Source of the DNA: Clavibacter sp. B3I6
GTDB taxonomy: Bacteria > Actinomycetota > Actinomycetes > Actinomycetales > Microbacteriaceae
DNA length: 64,000 nucleotides
NCBI RefSeq assembly: GCF_030816895.1
Contig: NZ_JAUSYL010000001.1
Coordinates: 1,054,001-1,118,000, forward strand
Direction: 5' to 3'
Position numbers and translations under genes: made by a program. Positions 1 to 7,600 of the stretch are shown in pieces; within the stretch, counting starts at the first letter, position 1, and each line of letters starts with the position of its first letter. The notes below the pieces were generated by a model. It was not told where the DNA came from and ran no database searches. It saw only the letters and a list, made by a program, of their open reading frames with translations.

Positions 1-63
1 GCCGCGGCGGCGGGGCTCCGCCGCTGGGATCCGCGCGACCGCACGACGACGGAGCTCGCGTGA
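1..63 (+). CDS. C-terminal end of an upstream protein (partial)
   Basis: The window opens inside a frame that reads 20 residues, AAAAGLRRWDPRDRTTTELA, and stops at a TGA at 61-63. The composition suits a real GC-rich actinobacterial C-terminus. The next gene has its own promoter-like box at 110-115, so transcription of this gene may end nearby. Too little is present to name a family. Confidence 0.35.
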   Translation, partial: AAAAGLRRWDPRDRTTTELA

Positions 64-109
64 CCCGGATGCGGGCCGTCCGCACGGCTCCGGCACGCAC
101 CTGCGCCAC

Positions 110-115
110 TAGCCT
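110..115 (+). promoter_or_regulatory. -10 box of the TPM-domain gene
   Basis: TAGCCT fits the TAnnnT form seen repeatedly in this window. Transcription would begin near 122. That would cut through the GGAGGGAG at 116-123 that could otherwise serve a TTG start at 131, so it favours the ATG at 152. This is inferred from sequence only. Confidence 0.45.
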
Positions 116-151
116 GGAGGGAGCACGACCTTGAGACGACGGAGGAGTCGC

Positions 152-2200
152 ATGCCGCGGTCCGCGAGATTGCTGGGGGCCGCGCTCGCGCTCGGCCTGT
201 TCGGGGCCCTGGTGCCCACCGCCGCGCAGGCGACGGGGCCGGTCGACTTCGGCGGGGCGTCGATCCTCGACCAGGTCGACGCGGTCAGCCCGGCGCAGGA
301 GCAGCAGATCCAGCAGGCGATCGACCAGCTGCAGGAGCAGGCCGGCGTGACCATGCACGTGGCGTACGTCGACACGTTCACGGGAGCCTCGGACCAGGCC
401 GCCTGGGGTCAGGCGACGAAGGACGCGAACGGCTTCGGCGCGAACGACGCGATCCTCGCGGTCGCCATCGACGGGCGCCAGTACACCCTCGGCGTCCCCG
501 ACAGCGTCTCCGTCGCCCAGCGCACGCAGCTCACCGATCAGGTGGTCGAGCCGCGCCTCGGCCAGGAGGACTGGTCCGGCGCCGCCGTCGACGCCGCCCA
601 GGGGATCCAGTCCATCGCGCAGTCCGGCACGGTCGCCGAGACCGGCACCGGATCCACCCCCTCTGCCGGGAACGAGTCGGGCGTGGACTTCGGCGCCGTC
701 CTCCTCTACGTGCTCGGCGCGATCCTGCTCGCGGCCGTGGTGACCACGCTCGTCGGCCGCCGCAGGAAGCGGAAGGCCGTGGCCGCGAAGCGCCAGGCGG
801 CGCTGAAGGAGATGCAGTCCGCCGAGCAGCGCGCGGGCAGCATGCTCGTGCAGCTCGACGACGCGCTCGAGACCAGCGAGCAGGAGGTCGGATTCGCGGA
901 GGCGGAGTTCGGATCCGGCGCCGTGGGGCCGTACCGCGAGGTGCTCGCGTCCGCCGGCGGCAAGGTCCGCGAGGCGTTCGCCCTCAAGCAGAAGCTCGAC
1001 GACGCCATCGAGGACACCGACGAGGAGCGCCGCACCTGGACGGCCCGCATCGTCGAGCTGTGCGAGGAGGCCCGCGCCGAGCTCGACGCGCAGGCGCAGT
1101 CGTTCGAGGAGCTGCGGGCGCTGGAGAAGAACGCGCCGCAGACGCTCGCCGCGATCGTCACCGACGCGGAGGCGCTGCAGACCCGCATCGAGCGCACGCA
1201 GGAGGCCGTCGGCCTCCTCGGCCGCCGCTACGCGGGCCCGTCGATGACGACCGTCACCGGCAACGTCGACCAGGCGCGCTCGCTCCTCTCCTTCGCGACC
1301 GACACCGCGCAGGACGCGGCGGGCGCGATCCGCGGGGCCGACCGCGCGGCGACCGGCGAGATCGCCGTCAAGGTGCGCGCGGCGCAGCAGGCCGTCGGCC
1401 AGGCCGGCAAGCTCCTCGACGTCGTCGACCGCGTCTCGTCCGACCTCGAGCACGCGTCCACGCGCGTGCAGGAGGAGATCGCCGACGTCCGCAGCGACAT
1501 CCAGGACGCCCGCGCCGCCCAGCGCGGCGGGCGCATGCCGGAGCTCACGCGGCTCGTGCAGGCGGCCGAGCAGGCCATCGCCGACGCGAAGCCGCTGCAG
1601 GGCCGGCTCGCGGATCCGCTCACGAGCGTCACGCTCCTGCAGGAGGCGGAGGCGCGCCTCGACGAGGCGCTCGCGCCCGTGCGGGAGCAGCAGGAGCAGG
1701 TGGAGCGCGCGATCGGCTACCTGCCCCGCGCGCTGTCCACCGCCGAGAGCCAGGTCGCCACGGCCCGCGACTTCATCTCCACCCGCCGCGGTGCGGTGGG
1801 AGAGGAGGCGCGCACGCGCCTCGCCCACGCCCAGCGCGCCCTCGACGACGCGCATGAGGCCGCGCCCCGCGATCCCGTGCGCGCGGTCGCCGCAGCGCAG
1901 GCCGCCACCGCCTACTCGGCGCAGGCCATCGAGGCCGCGCAGCGCGACCTCGACCAGGGCGGCGGGTACGGCGGCTACGGCGGCGGCGGCATGATGGGCG
2001 GCCGCGGTGGGGGCGGCGACGCCTTCGGCGGCGCCATCATGGGCGGCATCATCGGCGGCCTCCTCAGCGGAGGCGGCGGGGGCGGCTGGGGTGGCGGCGG
2101 CGGCGGCTTCAGCGGAGGCGGCTTCGGCGGCGGAGGGGGCGGCGGCTTCGGCGGCGGCGACTTCGGCGGAGGCGGCGGCTTCGGCGGCGGCGACTTCTAG
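152..2200 (+). CDS. TPM-domain membrane protein with glycine-rich tail
   Basis: The 682-residue protein has a signal peptide (about 1-28, ending AQA), then a TPM domain (about 30-150, formerly called a phosphatase domain and found in YgcG-like proteins). One membrane segment follows (about 175-200, ending in an RRRKRK stop-transfer), then a long Ala/Glu/Arg-rich coiled-coil region. The last 70 residues are nearly all Gly with Phe/Tyr, as in YgcG. I chose ATG 152 because GGAGGAG at 141-147 precedes it; a TTG at 131 is possible. pspA starts 99 bases downstream, and TPM proteins are known partners of PspA envelope-stress systems. Expected topology is an outside TPM domain and a cytoplasmic coiled coil. 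Biochemical function is unknown. Confidence 0.85.
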   Translation: MPRSARLLGAALALGLFGALVPTAAQATGPVDFGGASILDQVDAVSPAQEQQIQQAIDQLQEQAGVTMHVAYVDTFTGASDQAAWGQATKDANGFGANDAILAVAIDGRQYTLGVPDSVSVAQRTQLTDQVVEPRLGQEDWSGAAVDAAQGIQSIAQSGTVAETGTGSTPSAGNESGVDFGAVLLYVLGAILLAAVVTTLVGRRRKRKAVAAKRQAALKEMQSAEQRAGSMLVQLDDALETSEQEVGFAEAEFGSGAVGPYREVLASAGGKVREAFALKQKLDDAIEDTDEERRTWTARIVELCEEARAELDAQAQSFEELRALEKNAPQTLAAIVTDAEALQTRIERTQEAVGLLGRRYAGPSMTTVTGNVDQARSLLSFATDTAQDAAGAIRGADRAATGEIAVKVRAAQQAVGQAGKLLDVVDRVSSDLEHASTRVQEEIADVRSDIQDARAAQRGGRMPELTRLVQAAEQAIADAKPLQGRLADPLTSVTLLQEAEARLDEALAPVREQQEQVERAIGYLPRALSTAESQVATARDFISTRRGAVGEEARTRLAHAQRALDDAHEAAPRDPVRAVAAAQAATAYSAQAIEAAQRDLDQGGGYGGYGGGGMMGGRGGGGDAFGGAIMGGIIGGLLSGGGGGGWGGGGGGFSGGGFGGGGGGGFGGGDFGGGGGFGGGDF

Positions 2201-2299
2201 CGGCGGCCCGCCCGCGCACGACCAGCACGACGACGAGAACGAGAGCGACCCATGATCAACCCATTCCGACGATCCACACGACGAGTAGGAGCAGCACCC

Positions 2300-3043
2300 A
2301 TGTCCAAGCAGTCCATCCTCGGCCGCATCGCCCAGCTCGCGAAGGCCAACATCAACAACCTCATCGACCAGGCCGAGGACCCGCAGCTCATGCTGGACCA
2401 GATGGTCCGCGACTACACGGAGAGCATCCGCGAGGCCGAGAGCGCCGTCGCGCAGACCATCGGCAACCTCCGCATGATCGAGGAGGACCACCGCGAGGAC
2501 GTCCAGGCGGCCGGCGACTGGGGTCGCAAGGCCCTCGCCGCGAGCCAGAAGGCGGACGAGTACCGCAACTCGGGCAACACCGCGAACGCCGACAAGTTCG
2601 ACGCGCTCGCCCGCGTCGCGCTGCAGCGCCAGATGCAGTCGGAGAGCGAGGCGAAGGGCGCCGAGCCGACCATCGCGTCGCAGACCGAGGTCGTCGAGAA
2701 GCTCAAGCAGGGCCTCGACACCATGCGGAACAAGCTCCAGGAGCTGTCCTCCAAGCGGAACGAGCTCAACGCCCGCCAGAAGACGGTCCAGGCGCAGGCG
2801 CAGGTCCAGGACGCCATGAAGAGCATCGACATCATGGACCCGACCAGCGAGGTCAGCCGCTTCGAGCAGAAGATCCGCCGCGAGGAGGCCCGCGTCCGCG
2901 GCGCCGAGGAGCTGCAGGCCTCGAGCCTCGACGCGCAGTTCGAGGAGCTCGAGGACCTCGGCGAGCTCACCGAGGTCGAGGCCCGCCTCGCCGCGCTGAA
3001 GTCCGGCGGATCCGCGCCGAAGCAGGTCACGTCGGGCGAGTAG
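2300..3043 (+). CDS. pspA: PspA/IM30 (phage shock protein A) family protein
   Basis: The 247-residue protein is almost entirely charged alpha helix. It matches the PspA/IM30/Vipp1 family, whose ESCRT-III-like members bind stressed inner membrane. The N-terminus (SILGRIAQLAKANINNLID) is the usual amphipathic helix, followed by the typical stretch AEDPQLMLDQMVRDYTESI. ATG 2300 is preceded by AGGAG at 2287-2291. An in-frame ATG at 2252 would add 16 residues not usual for the family. It is probably transcribed with the TPM-domain gene and acts in envelope stress. No pspB, pspC or pspF lies in the window. Confidence 0.93.
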   Translation: MSKQSILGRIAQLAKANINNLIDQAEDPQLMLDQMVRDYTESIREAESAVAQTIGNLRMIEEDHREDVQAAGDWGRKALAASQKADEYRNSGNTANADKFDALARVALQRQMQSESEAKGAEPTIASQTEVVEKLKQGLDTMRNKLQELSSKRNELNARQKTVQAQAQVQDAMKSIDIMDPTSEVSRFEQKIRREEARVRGAEELQASSLDAQFEELEDLGELTEVEARLAALKSGGSAPKQVTSGE

Positions 3044-3060
3044 AACTTCCGGTCCGATCC

Positions 3061-3090
3061 ACGGGCGCCGTCCTCCGGGGCGGCGCCCGT
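3061..3090 (+). terminator. Intrinsic hairpin after pspA
   Basis: A perfect 10-bp stem (ACGGGCGCCG at 3061-3070 with CGGCGCCCGT at 3081-3090) closes a 10-base loop just after the pspA stop. No U-tract follows. Confidence 0.7.
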
Positions 3091-3138
3091 CGTCGTCCGC
3101 GGGGGAATGCCGTCCCCGCGGATCCCGTTCCCCTCCCC

Positions 3139-3789
3139 ATGACCACCATCGGAATCATCGGCGCCGGGCTCATCGGCAGCCAGCTCGCCCGCCTGTCCAC
3201 CTCCACCGGCCACGACGTCGTCATCGCGAACTCCCGCGGCCCGGAGACCCTCACCGACCTGATCGACGAGCTGGGCGACCGCGCCCGGGCCGCCACCGTC
3301 GAGGAGGTCGCCGAGGCCGGCGAGATCGTCGTCGTGACGATCCCGCTGAAGGCCATCGACACCGTGCCGGTCGCGCCCCTCGCCGGCAAGATCGTGATCG
3401 ACACCGACAACTACTACCCGGAGCGCGACGGCCACATCGCCGAGCTCGACGACGAGACCACGACCACCGCGGAGATGCTGCAGAGCCGCCTCCCCGAGTC
3501 GAAGGTCGTCAAGGCGTTCAACCACATCTACGCGGCCGACCTCGTCGAGCACGGCCAGGCCGCCGGCACGCCCGGCCGGCGCGCGCTCGTGATCGCGGGC
3601 GACGACGCCGACGCCAAGGCGACGGTCACCGCGCTCATCGACTCGTTCGGCTACGACGTCGTCGACGCCGGCCCGCTCGCGGAGGGCTGGCGCATCCAGC
3701 GCGACACCCCCGGCTACGGCCCGCGCCTCGACGCGGACGGCCTCCGCACCGCCCTCGCGGAGGCGAAGCGCTACCGCGACATGCCGTAG
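3139..3789 (+). CDS. NAD(P)-binding F420-reductase-like oxidoreductase
   Basis: This 216-residue Rossmann protein starts with TTIGIIGAGLIGSQLARL, a GxGxxG dinucleotide-binding loop. It has the size and layout of the NADPH:F420 oxidoreductase-like family (NpdG-like): NSRGPETL after beta 2, VVTIPLKAID at the second crossover, and a conserved VKAFNHIYA stretch near residue 133. Many actinobacterial members use NADP with substrates other than F420, so the substrate cannot be named. It stands alone between two hairpins. No clear ribosome-binding site precedes the ATG. Confidence 0.8.
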   Translation: MTTIGIIGAGLIGSQLARLSTSTGHDVVIANSRGPETLTDLIDELGDRARAATVEEVAEAGEIVVVTIPLKAIDTVPVAPLAGKIVIDTDNYYPERDGHIAELDDETTTTAEMLQSRLPESKVVKAFNHIYAADLVEHGQAAGTPGRRALVIAGDDADAKATVTALIDSFGYDVVDAGPLAEGWRIQRDTPGYGPRLDADGLRTALAEAKRYRDMP

Positions 3790-3815
3790 CGGGCCCCGCG
3801 TCCCCTCCTCCCCAC

Positions 3816-3861
3816 GGCGATGCCCGCCCTCCCCGCTCCGGCGGCGACGGCGGGCATCGCC
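3816..3861 (+). terminator. Hairpin after the Rossmann reductase gene
   Basis: A perfect 13-bp stem (GGCGATGCCCGCC at 3816-3828 with GGCGGGCATCGCC at 3849-3861) and a 20-base loop. It overlaps ATG codons at 3820 and 3862 in frame with the next gene, which argues against those starts. Confidence 0.7.
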
Positions 3862-3879
3862 ATGTCCGGCGGCGCACGG

Positions 3880-3885
3880 GATACT
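3880..3885 (+). promoter_or_regulatory. -10 box of a leaderless arginase-family gene
   Basis: GATACT lies exactly 6 bases before the GTG at 3892, the spacing expected when the start codon is the first transcribed codon. Confidence 0.5.
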
Positions 3886-3891
3886 GGGGAC

Positions 3892-4734
3892 GTGCCCGCC
3901 TCCTTCGTCGTCGTCCCCCAATGGCAGGGCTCGGGCTCGTCCCGCGCCATGAGGCTCGCGGACGGGGCGGAGGCGATCCGGGGAGACCTGCCCGCGTCCG
4001 CCACGCGCGTCGTCGAGGTGCCCGTCGAGGCGGGCGAGTCGCTCGGCACGGGGATCGACCGCTTCGCGTCGCTGCTGGCCGTGCGCACGCGTCAGGCGGC
4101 GGCGCTCGAGGCGGCCTCCGCGTCCGCGACCGGGACGATCGTGACCATCGGCGGCGACTGCGGCGTGGAGCTCGCCTCCATCGCCCACGCGGCGCGCGCG
4201 CATCCGGGCCTCGCGGTGGTCTGGCTCGACGCGCACGCCGACCTCAACACCCCCGCGAGCTCGCCGTCCGGCGCCTTCCACGGCATGGTGCTCCGCGCCG
4301 TCCTCGGCGAGGGCGTCGACGGGCTCGTGCTGCCGGTCGGCACGGTCACGGCCGACCGCGTCGTGCTCGCCGGGGTGCGCGCGCTCGACGACGCGGAGTC
4401 CGACCACGCCGACGCGCAGGGCATCGCCCGGCTGGGCGTCGACGCCGTGGGGCCGGACGCGCTCGTCGCCGCCGTCCGGGCGACCGGGGCGACCGACGTC
4501 TACGTGCACGTGGACCTCGACGTGCTCGACCCGGGAGGCATGTCCGGCGTCGGCTACCCGGAGCCGTTCGGGCTCGAGGTTCAGGCGGTGACGGAGTCGA
4601 TCAAGGCGCTGCGCCGGTCCTTCGAGCTCGCGGGCGCGGGTGTCACCGAGTTCGCGCCCTCCTCCCCCGGTGCCGCGGTGGAGGACATGGGCACGATCCT
4701 GCGCATCATCGGGGCGCTGACCGGCCCGGTCTGA
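3892..4734 (+). CDS. Arginase/ureohydrolase-family protein
   Basis: The 280-residue arginase-fold protein retains several metal-ligand motifs: IGGDCGVE, DAHADLNTP and HVDLDVLDP. The usual GGDHS is GGDCG, so the first manganese-ligand histidine is replaced by cysteine. That substitution is common in a divergent actinobacterial arginase-like subfamily of unproven activity. The C-terminus carries GVTEFAPSSPGA in place of the arginase-type E-NP motif. I chose GTG 3892 because upstream in-frame ATGs fall in the preceding hairpin and a -10 box sits 6 bases upstream. Substrate is unknown; agmatine, arginine and guanidino acids are all possible. Confidence 0.8.
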   Translation: MPASFVVVPQWQGSGSSRAMRLADGAEAIRGDLPASATRVVEVPVEAGESLGTGIDRFASLLAVRTRQAAALEAASASATGTIVTIGGDCGVELASIAHAARAHPGLAVVWLDAHADLNTPASSPSGAFHGMVLRAVLGEGVDGLVLPVGTVTADRVVLAGVRALDDAESDHADAQGIARLGVDAVGPDALVAAVRATGATDVYVHVDLDVLDPGGMSGVGYPEPFGLEVQAVTESIKALRRSFELAGAGVTEFAPSSPGAAVEDMGTILRIIGALTGPV

Positions 4735-4835
4735 TCCCCGCCGTGCACGGCTCCCGCGCCTCCCGCGCCTTCCGTTCAGGGTCGCGCCGGGCGCGCCGCC
4801 CTGGGAGGCTGGGACGGACCCACGAGGAGACCGCT

Positions 4836-5687
4836 GTGACCGACGACGCCCGCACCGCATCCGCCCCCGATCCCGCCGTCCCGGCCGCCGACGGCGACGC
4901 GCCGCGCGTGCGCGTCGAGCGCCGGGGCCACCTGCTGCTCATCGGCCTCGACCGGCCCGCCAAGCGCAACGCCGCCGACATGCGGATGCTCCGCGAGCTC
5001 GCGAGCGCCTACGGCCTGCTCGCGCGCGACCCGGAGCTGCGCGTCGGCGTCGTGCACGCGATCGGCGACCACTTCACGGGCGGGCTCGACCTCGCCGACG
5101 TCGCGCCGCACATCGGCCGGGGTCCCGGCGGCGGCCTCGACGCGGTGCCGGAGGACGGCGTCGACCCGTGGCAGATGAGCGGGCCCGCGGTCGGCAAGCC
5201 GGTCGTCCTCGCCGTGCAGGGCACGTGCCTCACGCTCGGCGTCGAGCTGGCGCTCGCGAGCGACGTCGTCGTGGCGGCCGCGGGCACGCGCTTCGGGCAG
5301 ATCGAGGTCGCGCGCGGGATCCTGCCCTTCGGCGGCGCGACCCTCCGCTTCCCCGCGACAGCCGGCTGGGGCGACGCCATGCGGTGGATGCTCACGGGCG
5401 ACCTCTTCGACGCCGAGGAGGCCAGGCGGATGCGCATCGTGCAGGTCGTCGTGCCCGACGGCGAGCAGCTCGAGGCCGCCGTCGGGATCGCCGAGCGCAT
5501 CGCCGCGCAGGCGCCGCTCGCCGTCCAGGCGACCCTCCGGAACGCCCGCGCCGCCCTCCGCGAGGGGCACGACGCCGCGGCCGCCGCGCTCCCCGCGGAG
5601 CTCGTGCGGCTGGCCGGATCCGAGGACGCGGCCCGCGGCATGCGCGCGGCGGCGACGCGCGCGCCGGCGGAGTTCGTCGGCCGCTGA
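4836..5687 (+). CDS. Crotonase / enoyl-CoA hydratase family protein
   Basis: The 283-residue crotonase-fold protein begins at GTG 4836 behind GAGGAGA (4824-4830). Both oxyanion-hole segments are visible: HFTGGLDLAD and VQGTCLTLGVELALASD. GTRFGQIEVARGILPFGG covers the region that bears the catalytic glutamates in hydratases. It could be an enoyl-CoA hydratase or another crotonase activity such as an isomerase. No beta-oxidation partner adjoins it, so the substrate is not clear. The first 30 residues are Ala/Pro-rich and poorly conserved. Confidence 0.85.
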   Translation: MTDDARTASAPDPAVPAADGDAPRVRVERRGHLLLIGLDRPAKRNAADMRMLRELASAYGLLARDPELRVGVVHAIGDHFTGGLDLADVAPHIGRGPGGGLDAVPEDGVDPWQMSGPAVGKPVVLAVQGTCLTLGVELALASDVVVAAAGTRFGQIEVARGILPFGGATLRFPATAGWGDAMRWMLTGDLFDAEEARRMRIVQVVVPDGEQLEAAVGIAERIAAQAPLAVQATLRNARAALREGHDAAAAALPAELVRLAGSEDAARGMRAAATRAPAEFVGR

Positions 5688-5764
5688 CCCGCACGCCGCC
5701 GACCGGCCGGTGACGGCCGCCTCGGAGCGCCCCTCCGACGGGCCGGCGCGTCGGGGGCCGCCGG

Positions 5765-5770
5765 TAGGGT
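5765..5770 (+). promoter_or_regulatory. -10 box of the flavin oxidoreductase operon
   Basis: TAGGGT lies 7 bases before ATG 5778, consistent with a leaderless or nearly leaderless mRNA for the three-gene operon. Confidence 0.5.
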
Positions 5771-5777
5771 CAGGACC

Positions 5778-7211
5778 ATGACCTCCTACGACCTCATCGT
5801 CATCGGTGCCGGCCCCGTCGGCGAGAACGTCGCCGACCGCGCGAAGCAGGGCGGGCTCTCGGTGCTCGTCGTCGAGTCCGAGCTCGTCGGGGGCGAGTGC
5901 TCCTACTGGGCCTGCATGCCCAGCAAGGCGCTGCTCCGCTCCGGCAGCGCCCTCCGCGCGGCGCGCGCCGTCGCCGGATCCCGGGAGGCGGTCACGGGCG
6001 AGCTCGACGTCGCCGCGGTGCTGAAGCGCCGCGACTCCTTCACGAGCTCCTGGTCCGACGAGGGGCAGGTGAGCTGGCTCGAGGGCATCGGCATCGACCT
6101 CGCGCGCGGGCACGGGCGCATCTCCGGGCCGCGCCGGGTCACCGTCACCGCGCCCGACGGATCCGTCACCGAGCACGAGGCGACCCACGCCGTCGCCGTG
6201 AGCACCGGCACCGCGGCGCTCCTCCCCGACATCCCCGGCCTCGCCGAGGCCGAGCCCTGGACCAGCCGCGAGGCGACCAGCGCCGAGATCGTGCCCGCCT
6301 CGCTCGTCGTCATCGGCGGCGGCGTCGTCGCCGCCGAGATGGCCACCGCCTACGCGTCGCTCGGCAGCGCCGTCACCCTCGTCGCCCGCAGCGGACTCCT
6401 CGGCGGGCAGGAGCCCTTCGCGGGCGAGCTCGTCGGCGACGGCCTCCGCGGGATGGGCGTCGACGTGCGCCTGGGCGCCTCGCCCTCCCGGGTCACACGC
6501 GACGGCGACGAGGTGACCGTGGAGCTGTCCGACGGATCCTCCGTCACGGCCGCCGAGGTGCTCGTCGCGACCGGCCGCACCCCGCGCACCGACGACCTGG
6601 GGCTCGAGACGGTGGGCCTCGAGCCCGGGGCCTACCTCGACGTGGACGACACCCTGCTCGTCACCGGCGCCGTGAACGCCGAGACGCCGTGGCTGTACAG
6701 CGTCGGCGACGTCAACCACCGCGCGCTCCTCACGCACCAGGGCAAGTACCAGGCCCGCGCGGCCGGCGAGGTCATCGCCGCGCGCGCGACCGGCGGCACC
6801 GTGGACGACGCGCCCTGGGGTGTCCACGTCGCCACCGCCGACCACCGGGCCGTCCCGCAGGTCACCTTCACGGATCCGGAGGTCGCGAGCGTCGGCCTCA
6901 CCGCGAAGGCGGCCGAGGACGCCGGGCTCCGCACGCGCGTGGTCGACTACGACCTCGGCGCGGTCGCGGGCTCCAGCCTCCACGCGGACGGCTACGCGGG
7001 CCAGGCGCGCATGGTGGTGGACGAGGACCGCGGCGTCATCGTCGGCGCCACCTTCGTCGGCCCGGACGTGGCCGAGCTCCTGCACTCCGCGACCATCGCG
7101 GTCGTCGGCGAGGTGCCGCTGACGCGCCTCTGGCACGCGGTCCCCTCCTACCCCACCATCAGCGAGGTGTGGCTCCGCCTGCTCGAGACGTACGGGCGGC
7201 CGACCGCGTGA
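5778..7211 (+). CDS. FAD-dependent pyridine nucleotide-disulfide oxidoreductase
   Basis: The 477-residue class I flavoprotein disulfide reductase has an FAD loop VIGAGPVGENVADRA, a redox pair in GGECSYWACMPSKALLR, a second nucleotide loop VIGGGVVAAEMA, VATGRTPRTDDLGLE, and a C-terminal dimer domain with FTDPEVASVGLT. Near the end it reads SYPTISE where lipoamide dehydrogenase has AHPTLSE, so the catalytic His of the His-Glu pair is Tyr. That resembles SthA-type transhydrogenases more than true lipoamide dehydrogenase. Product is therefore uncertain within the family. Its stop overlaps the next start (TGATG). Confidence 0.88.
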   Translation: MTSYDLIVIGAGPVGENVADRAKQGGLSVLVVESELVGGECSYWACMPSKALLRSGSALRAARAVAGSREAVTGELDVAAVLKRRDSFTSSWSDEGQVSWLEGIGIDLARGHGRISGPRRVTVTAPDGSVTEHEATHAVAVSTGTAALLPDIPGLAEAEPWTSREATSAEIVPASLVVIGGGVVAAEMATAYASLGSAVTLVARSGLLGGQEPFAGELVGDGLRGMGVDVRLGASPSRVTRDGDEVTVELSDGSSVTAAEVLVATGRTPRTDDLGLETVGLEPGAYLDVDDTLLVTGAVNAETPWLYSVGDVNHRALLTHQGKYQARAAGEVIAARATGGTVDDAPWGVHVATADHRAVPQVTFTDPEVASVGLTAKAAEDAGLRTRVVDYDLGAVAGSSLHADGYAGQARMVVDEDRGVIVGATFVGPDVAELLHSATIAVVGEVPLTRLWHAVPSYPTISEVWLRLLETYGRPTA

Positions 7212-7600
7212 TGCGCGCGGGTCTCGGCGCCGTCGCGGGCGCCGTCCGCGGCGTCCTCCTGGACTCCCCCGTCTCGCGCGCTGGCAGCGGCGTCGCGACC
7301 GCGGTGGGCCTCGCGATCGGCCTGCCGCTCAGCACGGGCGAGGTGCGCCGCCACGGCCATCTCATCGTGCTGACGGGCCTGCCGTCGTGGGTGTTCGGCC
7401 GCGGCGGCACGTGCGTCGGCCGCGTGTACCTCACCCGCGACAACGCGGGTCCCGACGTGCTCGAGCACGAGGCCGTCCACGTCGTCCAGTGGCGGCGGTA
7501 CGGGCTCCTCATGCCGCTGCTGTACTGGTGGGCGGGGCGGGATCCGCTCCGCAACCGGTTCGAGATCGAGGCGGGGCTGGAGAAGGGCGGGTACCGGTGA
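7211..7600 (+). CDS. Small HExxH-containing hypothetical protein
   Basis: A 129-residue protein starts at ATG 7211 inside the preceding gene's stop and ends inside the next gene's GTGA overlap, so it is translationally coupled on both sides. The motif LEHEAVHVVQWRRYGLLMP contains HExxH, the zinc-binding signature of gluzincin-type peptidases. A hydrophobic stretch LLMPLLYWWAG follows, then FEIEAGLEKGGY, whose Glu could be a third ligand. I do not recognise a named family. It may be a small membrane-associated metallopeptidase-like protein or a non-enzymatic relative. Confidence 0.75.
   Translation: MRAGLGAVAGAVRGVLLDSPVSRAGSGVATAVGLAIGLPLSTGEVRRHGHLIVLTGLPSWVFGRGGTCVGRVYLTRDNAGPDVLEHEAVHVVQWRRYGLLMPLLYWWAGRDPLRNRFEIEAGLEKGGYR

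Noticed and set aside
131..151. TTG 131 as start of the TPM-domain protein
   Set aside because: Possible, but the likely transcription start near 122 would remove its ribosome site. ATG 152 has GGAGGAG and a normal signal peptide.
1917..2200. Glycine-codon repeats as a microsatellite or mobile repeat
   Set aside because: Explained by the Gly-rich tail of the TPM protein, a usual feature of YgcG-like proteins.
2413..4860. Open frame of 815 codons on the minus strand across pspA, the reductase and the arginase-like gene
   Set aside because: It crosses three well supported plus-strand genes and two terminators and has low-complexity composition.
4776..7136. Open frame of 786 codons antisense to the crotonase and flavin oxidoreductase
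   Set aside because: No recognisable motif. It opposes two genes with intact active sites and crosses their promoter region.
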